Source: Microbacterium kunmingense
GTDB taxonomy: Bacteria > Actinomycetota > Actinomycetes > Actinomycetales > Microbacteriaceae
Reading direction: 5' to 3'
Assembly (NCBI RefSeq): GCF_023155745.1
Contig: NZ_JAKNUS010000012.1
Location: forward strand, 1-64,000
Length of the DNA: 64,000 bases
Shown: positions 47,941 through 55,755 of the stretch, one piece after another
How the letters are laid out: each line of letters begins with the position of its first letter
How positions within the stretch are numbered: the stretch's first letter is position 1
The notes under the pieces: model-generated
What the model saw: only the letters and a program-made list of their open reading frames with translations
The model's database searches: none
What the model was told of the DNA's origin: nothing
Made by a program: the position numbers and the translations under genes

Positions 47941-48864
47941 CGTGCGGCGCTCGTCGGTGCCCTCCTCACGGGGATGCTGGCGCTCGCCGCCGCGCTCGCG
48001 GGATGCGCCGGCGGCGCAGCCGACGGTGACGCGGACGATGACCGCCCGGTGGTGCTCACCACCTTCACGGTGCTCGCCGATATGGCGCAGAACGTCGCCG
48101 GCGAACACCTCCGGGTCGAGTCGCTGACGAAGGTCGGAGCGGAGATCCACGGGTACGAGCCGACGCCGGGGGATGTCCGCCGCGCGGCCGATGCCGACCT
48201 CATCCTCGACAACGGGCTGGGCCTCGAGGCCTGGTTCGCCCAGTTCGTCGACTCGGTCGACGTGCCGCACGTCGTCGTCTCGGACGGTGTCGAACCGATC
48301 GACATCTCCGGCGACGCCTACGCGGGCCTGCCGAACCCGCACGCATGGATGAGTCCGGTGAACGCGGCGATCTACGTCGACAACATGGTCTCGGCCTTCG
48401 GCGAGCTCGATCCCGAGAACGCCGACGACTACGCCGCGAACGGCGAGGCGTACAAGGCCGAGCTGCAGGAGGTCTTCGACGCACTGCTCGCCGAACTCGA
48501 CGCCGTCCCCGAGGCCGAGCGCGCGCTCGTCACCTGCGAGGGGGCGTTCTCCTACCTCGCCCGTGACGCCGGGCTCGACGAGGTCTACATCTGGCCTGTG
48601 AACGCCGAGCAGCAGGCGACCCCGCAGCGGATCGCCGCGGTCATCGAGCGGGTCGACGACGACGGCATCCCGGCGGTGTTCTGCGAGTCCACGGTCTCGG
48701 ACCGACCGATGCAGCAGGTGGTCGAAGCGACCGGCGCCGCGTTCGGTGGCACTCTCTACGTCGACTCGCTGTCCGAACCCGACGGCCCGGTGCCGACCTA
48801 CCTCGATCTGCTGCGGCACGACGCCGAGCTGATCGTCGCGGGGCTTCGGGGGGAGGGCGGATGA
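47929..48864 (+). CDS. mntA: Manganese/zinc ABC transporter substrate-binding lipoprotein
   Basis: Metal receptor of 311 aa, lipid-anchored at Cys26 (lipobox LAGC). Cluster A-I metal ligands: His in GAEIHGYEPTPGD, His in PNPHAWMSP, Glu in CEGAFSYLARDAG and Asp in LYVDSLSEPDGP. NPHAW and the IWPVNAEQQATPQ segment are closer to Mn/Fe binders (SitA/PsaA/MntC) than to ZnuA; there is no His-rich loop. ATG 47929 lies inside the operator palindrome. The stop overlaps the ATPase start as ATGA. Expected to be repressed when metal is replete. Confidence 0.92.
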   Translation: MPKNRAALVGALLTGMLALAAALAGCAGGAADGDADDDRPVVLTTFTVLADMAQNVAGEHLRVESLTKVGAEIHGYEPTPGDVRRAADADLILDNGLGLEAWFAQFVDSVDVPHVVVSDGVEPIDISGDAYAGLPNPHAWMSPVNAAIYVDNMVSAFGELDPENADDYAANGEAYKAELQEVFDALLAELDAVPEAERALVTCEGAFSYLARDAGLDEVYIWPVNAEQQATPQRIAAVIERVDDDGIPAVFCESTVSDRPMQQVVEATGAAFGGTLYVDSLSEPDGPVPTYLDLLRHDAELIVAGLRGEGG

Positions 48865-49622
48865 CGCATCCCATCGAGATCTCCGACGTCACCGTGCGCT
48901 ACGGCGACGTCGTCGCGCTGCGGGACGTGTCGCTCGAGGTCGCCGCGGGCCGGGTCACCGGGCTCATCGGCATGAACGGGTCGGGCAAGTCGACCCTCTT
49001 CGCCGCGATCGTGGGGCGCCTCCGCCCCGACGCCGGCACCGTCCGCATCGACGGCGCCGACCCCGCGCTCGCACGGCGACAGGGCCTCGTCGGATACGTT
49101 CCGCAGTCGGAGGCGGTCGACTGGACCTTCCCGGTCTCGGTGCGCGACGTCGTGATGATGGGGCGCTACGGCCGGCTCGGCATGATGCGCCGCGCAGGGA
49201 CCGCCGACCGCCGGGCGGTCGACGAGGCCCTCGCCCGCGTCGACCTCGACGGGCTCGCCGACCGGCAGATCGGGCGCCTGTCCGGCGGTCAGCGCAAGCG
49301 CGCCTTCGTCGCCCGGGCGATCGCGCAGGATGCCGGCATCCTGCTGCTGGACGAACCCTTCGCCGGCGTCGACAAGCGCTCCGAAGCCACCATCGTCGGC
49401 CTCCTCCGCGATCTCGCGGCGGCGGGCCGCACGGTCCTCGTCTCGACCCACGACCTGCACGCCCTGCCCGAGCTCGCCGACGAGGCGGTGCTGCTGATGA
49501 ACCGCGTGCTCTTCCACGGCCCGGTGGCGCAGGCGCTCGAGCCCGCGACCCTGGCGCGCGCGTTCGGACTCGACGAGCCGTCGGCGTCGCCGCCGCCCGC
49601 GGACGACGGGGAGGCCGCGTGA
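48861..49622 (+). CDS. mntB: Manganese/zinc ABC transporter ATP-binding protein
   Basis: Energising subunit of the metal importer, 253 aa. Walker A GMNGSGKST, Q-loop VPQSEAVDWTFPVSVRDVVMMGRYG (a block typical of Mn/Zn ATPases), signature RLSGGQRKRAFVARA, Walker B ILLLDEPFAGVD and the switch His in VSTHDLHAL. ATGA overlap with the binding-protein gene and GTGA overlap with the permease gene show a tightly coupled operon. Confidence 0.94.
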   Translation: MTHPIEISDVTVRYGDVVALRDVSLEVAAGRVTGLIGMNGSGKSTLFAAIVGRLRPDAGTVRIDGADPALARRQGLVGYVPQSEAVDWTFPVSVRDVVMMGRYGRLGMMRRAGTADRRAVDEALARVDLDGLADRQIGRLSGGQRKRAFVARAIAQDAGILLLDEPFAGVDKRSEATIVGLLRDLAAAGRTVLVSTHDLHALPELADEAVLLMNRVLFHGPVAQALEPATLARAFGLDEPSASPPPADDGEAA

Positions 49623-50524
49623 ACCCCCTCGACCTCCTCCTCGAGCCGCTGCAGTACGACTTCATGGTGCGCGCGCTCGCGACCACCGTCGTCGCGGCGA
49701 TCGTGTGCGCGCTGCTGTCGTGCTGGCTGGTGCTGGTCGGCTGGTCGCTCATGGGCGACGCCGTCTCGCACGCGGTGCTCCCCGGGGTGGTCCTCGCCTA
49801 CGTCTTCGGCGCGCCGTTCGCGCTCGGCGCGCTCGTCTTCGGGCTTCTCGCGGTCGCGCTCATCGGTCTCATCCGCGGCGCCAGCAGGGTGAAAGAGGAT
49901 GCCGCGATCGGCATCGTCTTCACCACGCTCTTCGCGCTGGGTCTCGTCCTCATCTCGGTGACCCCCTCTCAGACCGATCTCAGCCACATCATCTTCGGCA
50001 ACATCCTCGGCATCTCCGACGCGGAGTTCGTGCAGATCCTCATCCTCGCCGTCGTCGCGTTCGCCGTTCTCCTGGTCAAGCGGCGCGACCTGACGCTCTA
50101 CGCCTTCGACCCGACCCACGCCTTCGCGATCGGGCTGTCGCCGCGCATGCTCGGCGCCCTGCTTCTCGGGGTGCTCGCGCTGACCGCGGTCGTCGCGTTG
50201 CAGGTGGTGGGGGTGATCCTCGTGGTGGCGATGCTGATCATCCCGGGGGCGACCGCGTACCTCCTCACCGACCGGTTCGGGCGCATGCTCGTCATCGCCC
50301 CGCTCGTCTCGGCGGCCGCCTCGATCATCGGCATCTATCTGAGCTACTGGCTCGATGCGGCATCCGGGGGTCTTGTGGTCCTCGTGCAGGGCGCGTTCTT
50401 CACGCTCGCCTACCTCTTCGCCCCGCGGCAGGGGATCATCGGTCGCCGGATCGCGGCGGGCCGGGCACGGCGTGAGGCAGGTCAGGGCGTGTCGCCGACG
50501 AGCACCCGCACATCGGAGCCCTGA
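49619..50524 (+). CDS. mntC: Manganese/zinc ABC transporter permease
   Basis: Membrane channel subunit of the importer, 301 aa with eight or so helices and the ABC-3 family blocks LVGWSLMGDAVSHAVLPGV, SRVKEDAAIGIVFTTLFALG, and ALQVVGVILVVAMLIIPGATAYLLTDRF. GTG 49619 overlaps the ATPase stop. The last 43 bp are antisense to the 3' end of the next, convergent gene. The C-terminal tail after the last helix is short and basic. No regulator gene is adjacent. Confidence 0.94.
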   Translation: MNPLDLLLEPLQYDFMVRALATTVVAAIVCALLSCWLVLVGWSLMGDAVSHAVLPGVVLAYVFGAPFALGALVFGLLAVALIGLIRGASRVKEDAAIGIVFTTLFALGLVLISVTPSQTDLSHIIFGNILGISDAEFVQILILAVVAFAVLLVKRRDLTLYAFDPTHAFAIGLSPRMLGALLLGVLALTAVVALQVVGVILVVAMLIIPGATAYLLTDRFGRMLVIAPLVSAAASIIGIYLSYWLDAASGGLVVLVQGAFFTLAYLFAPRQGIIGRRIAAGRARREAGQGVSPTSTRTSEP

Positions 50525-51327
50525 CGCACGAACTGCAGAGGGGTGCCCTCGGGGAAGCGCTCGAGCAGCTCCGACGGCATGCCCGGCTGCACCCGGAACT
50601 GCACCGACGCGGCGAAGGCGCCGACGCCGCAGCCGAAGAAGACCTGCCGCTGCGTCTCGCCCCCGTCGCCGACGACGAGGAGGCACTCGTCGGTTCCGCC
50701 GCCGATCCACTCCTCCCGGCTGCTGAACACGCTGAGACCGTAGAACTCGTCGAACCCGCGGAGCGACTCGGCGGGGATGCCGAGGAAGTCGGGCGGCGCG
50801 AAGTCGGAGTCGGTGGCGAGCGTGCCCACCTGCTGACCCCCGCCGGTGCGTTCGACGGTGGTCGCACCGGCGACCGCGATGACGGCGCCGATCGCCGCGG
50901 CGGCGACGATCGACGCGGCCCACGGCACCCGGCGCCGGGGGAACCACGCGCGCAGCGGGGGCCGTTCGTCGGCGGGTGGGGAACCGGATGCCGCGTCCCC
51001 TGCATCGCCGGCGGCATCGGCGTCGGCCGGGGACGGCGCGCCGGGCGCGGACGCGGCGGTGGCGGTGTGGGCAGGGTCGGTGTGCGCGGTGTCGGTGTGG
51101 GGGGTGTCGCGCGTCGCCGCGCGGGAGGACGAGGGCGAGATGCCGGACGCCTCCGCCTCGTCATCCGGCCGTGCCGAGGCATCCGTCCGCAGGGTCTCGG
51201 CGCGGGCGGCCGCCTCGAGCGCCTGCCACCGCTCGAGGGCGGCCGGATCGTCGGTGAGGTCGGCGGCAGGGCCCCAGGCGCGTTCCCGAAGGCGCCGCAG
51301 CTCGTCGAGCGTGGTCTCGGGCGTCAT
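50482..51327 (-). CDS. Uncharacterised membrane protein, tandem paralogue 1
   Basis: 281-aa protein of unknown function, second gene of a paralogous pair. Order: an N-terminal helical block TLDELRRLRERAWGPAADLTDDPAALERWQALE, a long Ala/Pro/Thr/Asp-rich linker, one transmembrane helix (about 148-170) and an outside domain with two conserved cysteines: DECLLVVGDG and VFFGCGVGAFAASVQFRVQPGMPSELLERFPEGTPLQFV. The neighbour at 51324-52166 shares the whole architecture. ATG 51327 overlaps the stop of that gene as ATGA. The two cysteines may form a disulfide. Confidence 0.78.
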   Translation of the reverse strand: MTPETTLDELRRLRERAWGPAADLTDDPAALERWQALEAAARAETLRTDASARPDDEAEASGISPSSSRAATRDTPHTDTAHTDPAHTATAASAPGAPSPADADAAGDAGDAASGSPPADERPPLRAWFPRRRVPWAASIVAAAAIGAVIAVAGATTVERTGGGQQVGTLATDSDFAPPDFLGIPAESLRGFDEFYGLSVFSSREEWIGGGTDECLLVVGDGGETQRQVFFGCGVGAFAASVQFRVQPGMPSELLERFPEGTPLQFVRQGSDVRVLVGDTP

Positions 51328-52166
51328 CCGTCGGCCCCGCTCGCCTCGACGGAGGTCTCCTGCCCCACGAACACCCCGACCCGCGACCCGTCGTAGACGA
51401 ACTGGAGCGGGGTGCCCACGGGGTAGCGGGCGATGAGGTCGCCGGGCAGGCCCGGAGAGACCGTGAACTGCGCCGAGGCGGGGAACTCGCCCGCGCCGCA
51501 CCCGACGAACAGTCGCCCCTGGAAGGCCTGCGACTGGTAGCTGATGTCGCCGCCGGCGGTGATGACGAGACACTGGTCGGTGCCCGGGCCGAGCCATTTC
51601 TGGTCGCTCACCATGACGACCATGCCGTGGAAGTCCTCGAAGCCCTGCACCGAGGAGGCCTCGGGGTCCATGAACATCGGCACCTGGAAGTCGTCCTCGA
51701 CGTTCAGCGTCGCGACCTGGCGGATGTCGCCGCTGTCGGCGGCCGCGCCCATCACTCCGGCGGTGATTCCGGCACCGATGACCAGGGCGCCTACGAGCGA
51801 CGCCGCCCAGGTGACGGCCGGCCGAGGTCGCCGGGTGCGAGGTGGTTGCGGCTGCTTCGTCGCGGCAGCGGCATCCTCATCGGCAGGGGCATCCTCATCG
51901 ACGGGGATCAGGAGGATGTCGGTGGCCGCACCGGTCGCCGAGGGATGGCGAGCCGGGGCGTGCGTGAGCGGGGGTGCCGTGGCCTCGGAAGGGGCGGGGG
52001 GAGGGGCGGGAAGGGCGCGTGCCTCGAGCTCGTCGAGACGCGCGAGCGCCGCGGAGTCGAGGTGGATGTCCGCGTCGGGGCTGAACGCGCGTCGGCGCAA
52101 AGAGCGGAGTTCCTCCGCCTCGCCGTCGTCCAGCGGAGCGGTGCCCCGTCGCGGACCGTCCTCCAT
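51324..52166 (-). CDS. Uncharacterised membrane protein, tandem paralogue 2
   Basis: 280-aa protein, paralogue of the downstream gene. Shared features: EAEELRSLRRRAFSPDADIHLDSAALARLDELE at the N-terminus, Ala/Pro-rich linker, a transmembrane helix (about 117-142), and the outer domain DQCLVITAGG ... LFVGCGAGEFPASAQFTVSPGLPGDLIARYPVGTPLQFVYDGSRVGVFVG. TAGGCT (complement of 52173-52178) is 6 nt before ATG 52166, indicating a leaderless mRNA for the pair. Possibly a cell-envelope or sensor-like protein; no enzyme motif is visible. Confidence 0.78.
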   Translation of the reverse strand: MEDGPRRGTAPLDDGEAEELRSLRRRAFSPDADIHLDSAALARLDELEARALPAPPPAPSEATAPPLTHAPARHPSATGAATDILLIPVDEDAPADEDAAAATKQPQPPRTRRPRPAVTWAASLVGALVIGAGITAGVMGAAADSGDIRQVATLNVEDDFQVPMFMDPEASSVQGFEDFHGMVVMVSDQKWLGPGTDQCLVITAGGDISYQSQAFQGRLFVGCGAGEFPASAQFTVSPGLPGDLIARYPVGTPLQFVYDGSRVGVFVGQETSVEASGADG

Positions 52167-52222
52167 GTCGTCAGCCTACGGCGGCGCGAGAGGGGTGGGG
52201 CCGGCGGGACGGCGACCGGCTG

Positions 52223-52570
52223 TCAGCCCGCGGCTGCGAGGGTGAGCGTGGGCTGCGGTTCAGGCTCGAGCGTGAACAGGCGCGCGTCGAGGTTGAGTCC
52301 GCCCGACGAGCTGGCCTCGGCCGCAAGCCGCTGCAGCAGCGGCCCGTCGATCTTCTCCGCGTCGACGGTGCTGAAGGTGAACCGCAGGGGAATGGCGGGA
52401 TGCAGCCACAGCGTCGTGCGCCCGGGAGCTTCGTCGTCGGTGTGACGCCACGTGATCGTGAACGATTCGTTCCGTCGCAGCTTCGTCGCCGCCAGAACCT
52501 TCACATGCGCGAGCATGCGGTCAGGCATCGAGATGGCCTGTGTGTCGCTGCCGTAGTACAAGTAACCCAT
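52223..52570 (-). CDS. Small DUF7882-like protein of Microbacteriaceae type
   Basis: 115-aa protein beginning MGYLYYGSDTQAISMPDRML, followed by AHVKVLAATKLRRNESFTITWRH, and TTLWLHPAIPLRFTFSTVD with a C-terminal GGLNLDARLFTLEPEP. From memory this matches a small family common in Microbacteriaceae that databases label DUF7882 or, misleadingly, ATP-dependent DNA ligase; no ligase motif is present. The start at 52570 follows a strong GAAGGAG; a longer in-frame ATG at 52621 lacks one. It is divergent from the MarR-like gene, with a palindrome (52666-52687) between them. Confidence 0.72.
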   Translation of the reverse strand: MGYLYYGSDTQAISMPDRMLAHVKVLAATKLRRNESFTITWRHTDDEAPGRTTLWLHPAIPLRFTFSTVDAEKIDGPLLQRLAAEASSSGGLNLDARLFTLEPEPQPTLTLAAAG

Positions 52571-52665
52571 GTCCACTCCTTCGCCGGGCGAACCCAGCGG
52601 TTGGGATCGAGGTGTCGACACTGGGAGCGAGCCAGCGGCGATACGGCCACGCTAACACAATGCTT

Positions 52666-52727
52666 CACCGATTTAGTTAAATTCGTGTAATACTCAGGAA
52701 GTGAACCACGCCGCACGAGCGTGGTAG
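52666..52727 (+). promoter_or_regulatory. Palindromic operator, -10 box and possible leader mini-ORF of the MarR-like gene
   Basis: ATTTA (52671-52675) and TAAAT (52678-52682) around GT, extended by CAC at 52666 and GTG at 52685, form a 22-bp imperfect palindrome in an otherwise rare AT-rich patch. TAATAC (52688-52693) is a good -10. Just after it AGGAA precedes GTG 52701, which opens an eight-codon frame (NHAARAW after the start) ending at TAG 52727, and CCACGC/GCGTGG (52706-52724) can form a hairpin. Confidence 0.5.
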
Positions 52728-52839
52728 CAGGATTGAGGCGATCACCATCGCACGACAGGCATCCGCTCTGCGCAGAGCGCTCTCGGGGTACGCCGATGCG
52801 CGCTCCGCGGCGTTCGCGAAGGCCCGCCGCGACCTCAAC

Positions 52840-53175
52840 ATGGGTGACGGCGATGCGCGCGCACTGATTTTCATCTGCGAGCGACCGGGCGTACGTGCGG
52901 CCGATATCGCCGCCTACCTCGGCATCACCGCGGCCGGCGCCACGGCGCTGATCGACCGGCTGGTCGAGCGCGGTGTCGCGACCCGTGATTACGACCCCGA
53001 CGATCGCCGCGTGATCCGGATCAATCCCGCCATCGATCTCTCGGATGCCCCGTGGTCATCGCTCTGCCGCTTCGACGACGACTTCGACGACGCCGTCGCG
53101 CTGCGCGATGTGGCGCGGATCGAGGAACTGTCGACGCTCCTCGACGACCTGACGGCCGCAGTGACCTCGCGCTGA
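52840..53175 (+). CDS. MarR-like winged-helix regulator (start uncertain, coding probably begins near 52741)
   Basis: Winged-helix DNA-binding protein: ALIFICERPGVRAADIAAYLGITAAGATALIDRLVERGVATRDYDPDDRRVIRI is the classic MarR recognition helix and wing. ATG 52840 is the only canonical start in frame, giving 111 aa, but it would remove the first dimerisation helix. The same frame upstream to about 52741 reads ITIARQASALRRALSGYADARS with GC-rich third positions, and TGAGGCG stands 6-7 nt before an ATC codon at 52747. No ATG, GTG or TTG lies between the stop at 52702 and 52840, so a rare start (ATT or ATC) or a sequence error is suspected. It likely controls itself and the divergent small gene. 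Confidence 0.7.
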   Translation: MGDGDARALIFICERPGVRAADIAAYLGITAAGATALIDRLVERGVATRDYDPDDRRVIRINPAIDLSDAPWSSLCRFDDDFDDAVALRDVARIEELSTLLDDLTAAVTSR

Positions 53176-53194
53176 GTCCCCGCGCTGAGCCGCC

Positions 53195-53545
53195 TCAGGG
53201 CTGATCGAGCCCCAGGTACTCCGCCGACTTGCGCTCGAGAAACCGGCAGAGTCGCGCGACGTAGGTGAGATCCTCGGCGAGGGCGCTGACCTGTTCGGGA
53301 GGCATCGACACCGGAGTGTCGCGCGGCTCGAAGCTCACCAGCCATCGCGCTGAGCCCGGCTCCTCGGGTCGGATCGCCGTCGTCGTCGACAGCCGCTCGA
53401 ACTGCACTCCCACGAGCCCGGTGTCAGCACCGTCGGCACCGTCCTGCGGGATCACGCGGACGGTACCCGCGAAGCCGACGTGATCGCCGGAGGCGAGGAA
53501 CTCCTCCAGCCACCCCTGGAGGGTGGCGGCGTTGCGGAAGGGCAT
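53195..53545 (-). CDS. Hypothetical protein
   Basis: 116-aa protein I do not recognise. It begins FRNAATLQGWLEEFLASGDHVGFAGTVRVIPQDG and ends with EQVSALAEDLTYVARLCRFLERKSAEYLGLDQP; the centre is beta-rich with a W-L-V-S-F strand and no membrane segment or cysteine pair. The helix-strand layout and start at ATG 53545 look like a genuine small cytoplasmic protein; the ribosome site is weak. It is convergent with the MarR-like gene (19-bp gap) and lies downstream of the tRNA cluster on the same strand, separated by a strong terminator. Confidence 0.65.
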   Translation of the reverse strand: MPFRNAATLQGWLEEFLASGDHVGFAGTVRVIPQDGADGADTGLVGVQFERLSTTTAIRPEEPGSARWLVSFEPRDTPVSMPPEQVSALAEDLTYVARLCRFLERKSAEYLGLDQP

Positions 53546-53704
53546 GGGGAAACCGTTCGAGTTGAGGACGCGCTACCTGGATTATGCGCCATATCGCGCC
53601 GCCGCGTCGCAGAAGTTCGTCGGCGGCGCAGCCAGACGGCCGAATCCTGCGACATCCGCGCGAGTCTGCGACCGAGCGTCCATCGGGGGAGGGGGAAAGA
53701 AGAA

Positions 53705-53733
53705 ACCCCCGTGTGTAGAAGCCACACGGGGGT
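53705..53733 (-). terminator. Rho-independent terminator of the tRNA cluster
   Basis: ACCCCCGTGTG (53705-53715) and CACACGGGGGT (53723-53733) make a perfect 11-bp stem with a 7-nt loop, five bases beyond the tRNA-Phe 3' end. On the minus strand a T-rich tract (TTTCTTCTTTC) follows immediately. Confidence 0.92.
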
Positions 53734-53738
53734 CCCAG

Positions 53739-53811
53739 TGGCTCCGACGGGCGTCGATCCCGTGACCTCACGATTTTCAGTCGTGCGCTCTACCAACTGA
53801 GCTACAGAGCC
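53739..53811 (-). tRNA. tRNA-Phe (GAA)
   Basis: 73-nt cloverleaf: acceptor GGCUCUG/CGGAGCC, anticodon GAA within CUGAAAAUC, T-loop GGGAUCGACGCCC, discriminator A. The 3' CCA is not encoded. Last gene of a Glu-Asp-Phe cluster and followed by a strong terminator. Confidence 0.97.
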
Positions 53812-53891
53812 GCGCGGCATCCGTATCGCGAACGACGCGATGCCACGTCCTAGACGAAAGGCCCTCTCGAAAGAAGGCCCGCCGCTTGGAG

Positions 53892-53965
53892 CGACCCTGA
53901 CGGGACTTGAACCCGCGACCTCCGCCGTGACAGGGCGGCACGCTAACCAACTGCGCTACAGGGCC
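53892..53965 (-). tRNA. tRNA-Asp (GUC)
   Basis: 74-nt cloverleaf with acceptor GGCCCUG/CAGGGUC, D-loop AGUUGGUUAG, anticodon GUC in CUGUCAC, T-arm GCGGGUUCAAGUCCCGU and discriminator G (expected for Asp). CCA not encoded. Middle gene of the cluster. Confidence 0.97.
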
Positions 53966-53992
53966 ATGCTTATTCAATTGTGCCTTACGGAG

Positions 53993-54065
53993 TGACCCCA
54001 ACGGGATTCGAACCCGTGCTACCGCCGTGAAAGGGCGGCGTCCTAGGCCGCTAAACGATGGGGCC
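53993..54065 (-). tRNA. tRNA-Glu (UUC)
   Basis: 73-nt cloverleaf with acceptor GGCCCCA/UGGGGUC, anticodon UUC in CUUUCAC, T-arm ACGGGUUCGAAUCCCGU and discriminator A. CCA not encoded. First gene of the cluster, with a promoter about 40 nt upstream. Confidence 0.97.
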
Positions 54066-54102
54066 GGATGAACGAACCCGGAGGCTCACTCGCCGACGCC
54101 CA

Positions 54103-54132
54103 AGCATACGCAATCCCCGGCGCTTGCGCCAA
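54103..54132 (-). promoter_or_regulatory. Promoter of the tRNA Glu-Asp-Phe cluster
   Basis: On the minus strand TTGGCG (complement of 54127-54132), 18 nt, TATGCT (complement of 54103-54108) gives a -35/-10 pair about 38 nt before the tRNA-Glu 5' end. Confidence 0.55.
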
Positions 54133-54318
54133 TCGAGCCGTCGGATGCCGGCGAGACCCGCGCGTCGCACGCGTCACGGTGGCGTTCGCGGGCGACACTG
54201 AGCCGAACGGTCGCACCGGAATCGACGAGGTCGGTTCCGGTGATCACCGTTGCGATTGTGACTGATGTTGCTAATGTGATGCACGTCTACTTCTGCCTGT
54301 GTGCGAAGGAGAGGGCCT

Positions 54319-55728
54319 GTGGACTCCGACGCGATGCATGACGACTGCGGCTGCGCGCCCACCGCGCGCGAGAAGGCCATGCTCTGGCCCGACCTCAGCC
54401 GTCGCGGTCTGCTCGGCCTCGGCATCGTCGGCCTCGCCGCCGCGAGCGCCCTCGCTGGCCCCGCTCTGGCGCCGGCCTTCGCCGTCGTCGACTATCCGAC
54501 GTGGGACGACGTCGAGCGCGCCAAGCAGAACGAGGGCGCGAAGGCCGCCGAGATCACCCGCATCGAGGGGCTCATCGCCGGTCTCGCTGCGGATGTCGCC
54601 GCGAAGCAGGCAGAAGCGGTGCGGGCGGGCGACGAGTACTACGAGGCGCAGCAGGCCTTCTTCGAGGCCGCGTACCGCGCCGATGAGCTGCAGCGGCAGG
54701 CGGACGAGCAGGCCGAAAAGGCCACGGATGCCGCCAACAAGGCCGGACGCGTGGCTGCCGAGCTGTATCGGAACGGCGGTGACGACACCTCGCTCGAGCT
54801 GTTCTTCGCCGGGTCGGCGGCCACCGCCGACGATCTCCTGGCGCGCCTGGGCACCATGGACAAGCTTGTCGAGCGCAACCGCGGGGTCTACGCCGAAGCG
54901 ATCACCGCCCGCGATTCGGCGCAGAGCCTGAGCGACCAGGCCGCCGTTCAGCGCGCCGAGCGCGACCGCCTGCAGAAGGAGGCGGAGCAGAAGATGGTTG
55001 CCGCCCAGGAGGCGGCCGCCGCGGCGGAGGCGGCCCTCGCCGCGCAGCAGACGCACCGCGTCGAGCTCGAGGCCCAGCTCGCGGCCCTTCGTGACACGAC
55101 CGCTAAGACGATCGCCGACTACCAGGCCGGCGTCGAGGCCCGTCGCAAGGCCGAAGAAGAGCGCCGACGCCGCGAGGAGGAAGAAGCCCGCGCCCGCGCG
55201 GCCGAGGCCGCCCGCCTCGCTGAGGAGGAGCGCAAGCGTCGCGAAGCCCAGCAGAACAGCGGCGGTGGCGGTGGTGGTGGCGGCGGCGGCGGTGGAAGCG
55301 GTGGCGGAGTCGTCGGCACAGGGTGGGCACGTCCGGCGTCTGGGTGGCGCTCGTCGGGGTACGGCGCGCGAGCGTCGCAATGCGGCCCGCAAGGATGCTC
55401 CAGTTCCTTCCACTACGGTGTTGACCTCGCTGCTGGTTGCGGCTCGGGAATTTTTGCCGCGTCGGCAGGTCGGGTGACCTACGCGGGGTGGAACGGTGGC
55501 TACGGAAACTTCATCCGCATTGATCACGGCGGCGGGATCGCGACCGGGTATGCGCACCTGAACTCGATCTATGTGGGCTACGGCCAAGGGGTCAGCGCCG
55601 GGCAGCTCATCGGGGCCGAGGGTAACAGTGGGCGTTCGTTCGGCTGCCATTTGCATTTCGAGTGCTATGTCAACGGCGCTACCGTGAACCCGATCGACTT
55701 CATGGCCGCCCGAGGTGTCAGCGTCTGA
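54319..55728 (+). CDS. Exported M23 peptidoglycan endopeptidase with coiled coil
   Basis: Cell-wall hydrolase-like protein of 469 aa. A twin-arginine-like signal (S27-R-R-G-L-L then a hydrophobic stretch ending APAFA) leads to a long coiled coil (about 70-310, Ala/Glu/Arg-rich), a poly-Gly/Ser linker, and a C-terminal LytM/M23 domain with zinc motifs HYGVDLA (H-x3-D), AHLN and HLHFE. The layout matches septal NlpD/EnvC- or RipA-like factors. GTG 54319 was chosen because AAGGAG is 7 nt upstream. The promoter TTGCGA (54250-54255), 16 nt, TAATGT (54272-54277) is plausible. The M23 part uses noticeably more A/T third positions than the coiled coil, suggesting a domain acquired by recombination. 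Confidence 0.9.
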   Translation: MDSDAMHDDCGCAPTAREKAMLWPDLSRRGLLGLGIVGLAAASALAGPALAPAFAVVDYPTWDDVERAKQNEGAKAAEITRIEGLIAGLAADVAAKQAEAVRAGDEYYEAQQAFFEAAYRADELQRQADEQAEKATDAANKAGRVAAELYRNGGDDTSLELFFAGSAATADDLLARLGTMDKLVERNRGVYAEAITARDSAQSLSDQAAVQRAERDRLQKEAEQKMVAAQEAAAAAEAALAAQQTHRVELEAQLAALRDTTAKTIADYQAGVEARRKAEEERRRREEEEARARAAEAARLAEEERKRREAQQNSGGGGGGGGGGGGSGGGVVGTGWARPASGWRSSGYGARASQCGPQGCSSSFHYGVDLAAGCGSGIFAASAGRVTYAGWNGGYGNFIRIDHGGGIATGYAHLNSIYVGYGQGVSAGQLIGAEGNSGRSFGCHLHFECYVNGATVNPIDFMAARGVSV

Positions 55729-55755
55729 CACACCCCGGGCGCCGTTGTTGCTCGA

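Noticed and set aside
54639..55330. Arg/Pro-rich minus-strand frames opposite the M23 coiled coil
   Set aside because: Antisense of Ala/Glu/Arg coiled-coil codons and of a poly-Gly linker; no independent support.
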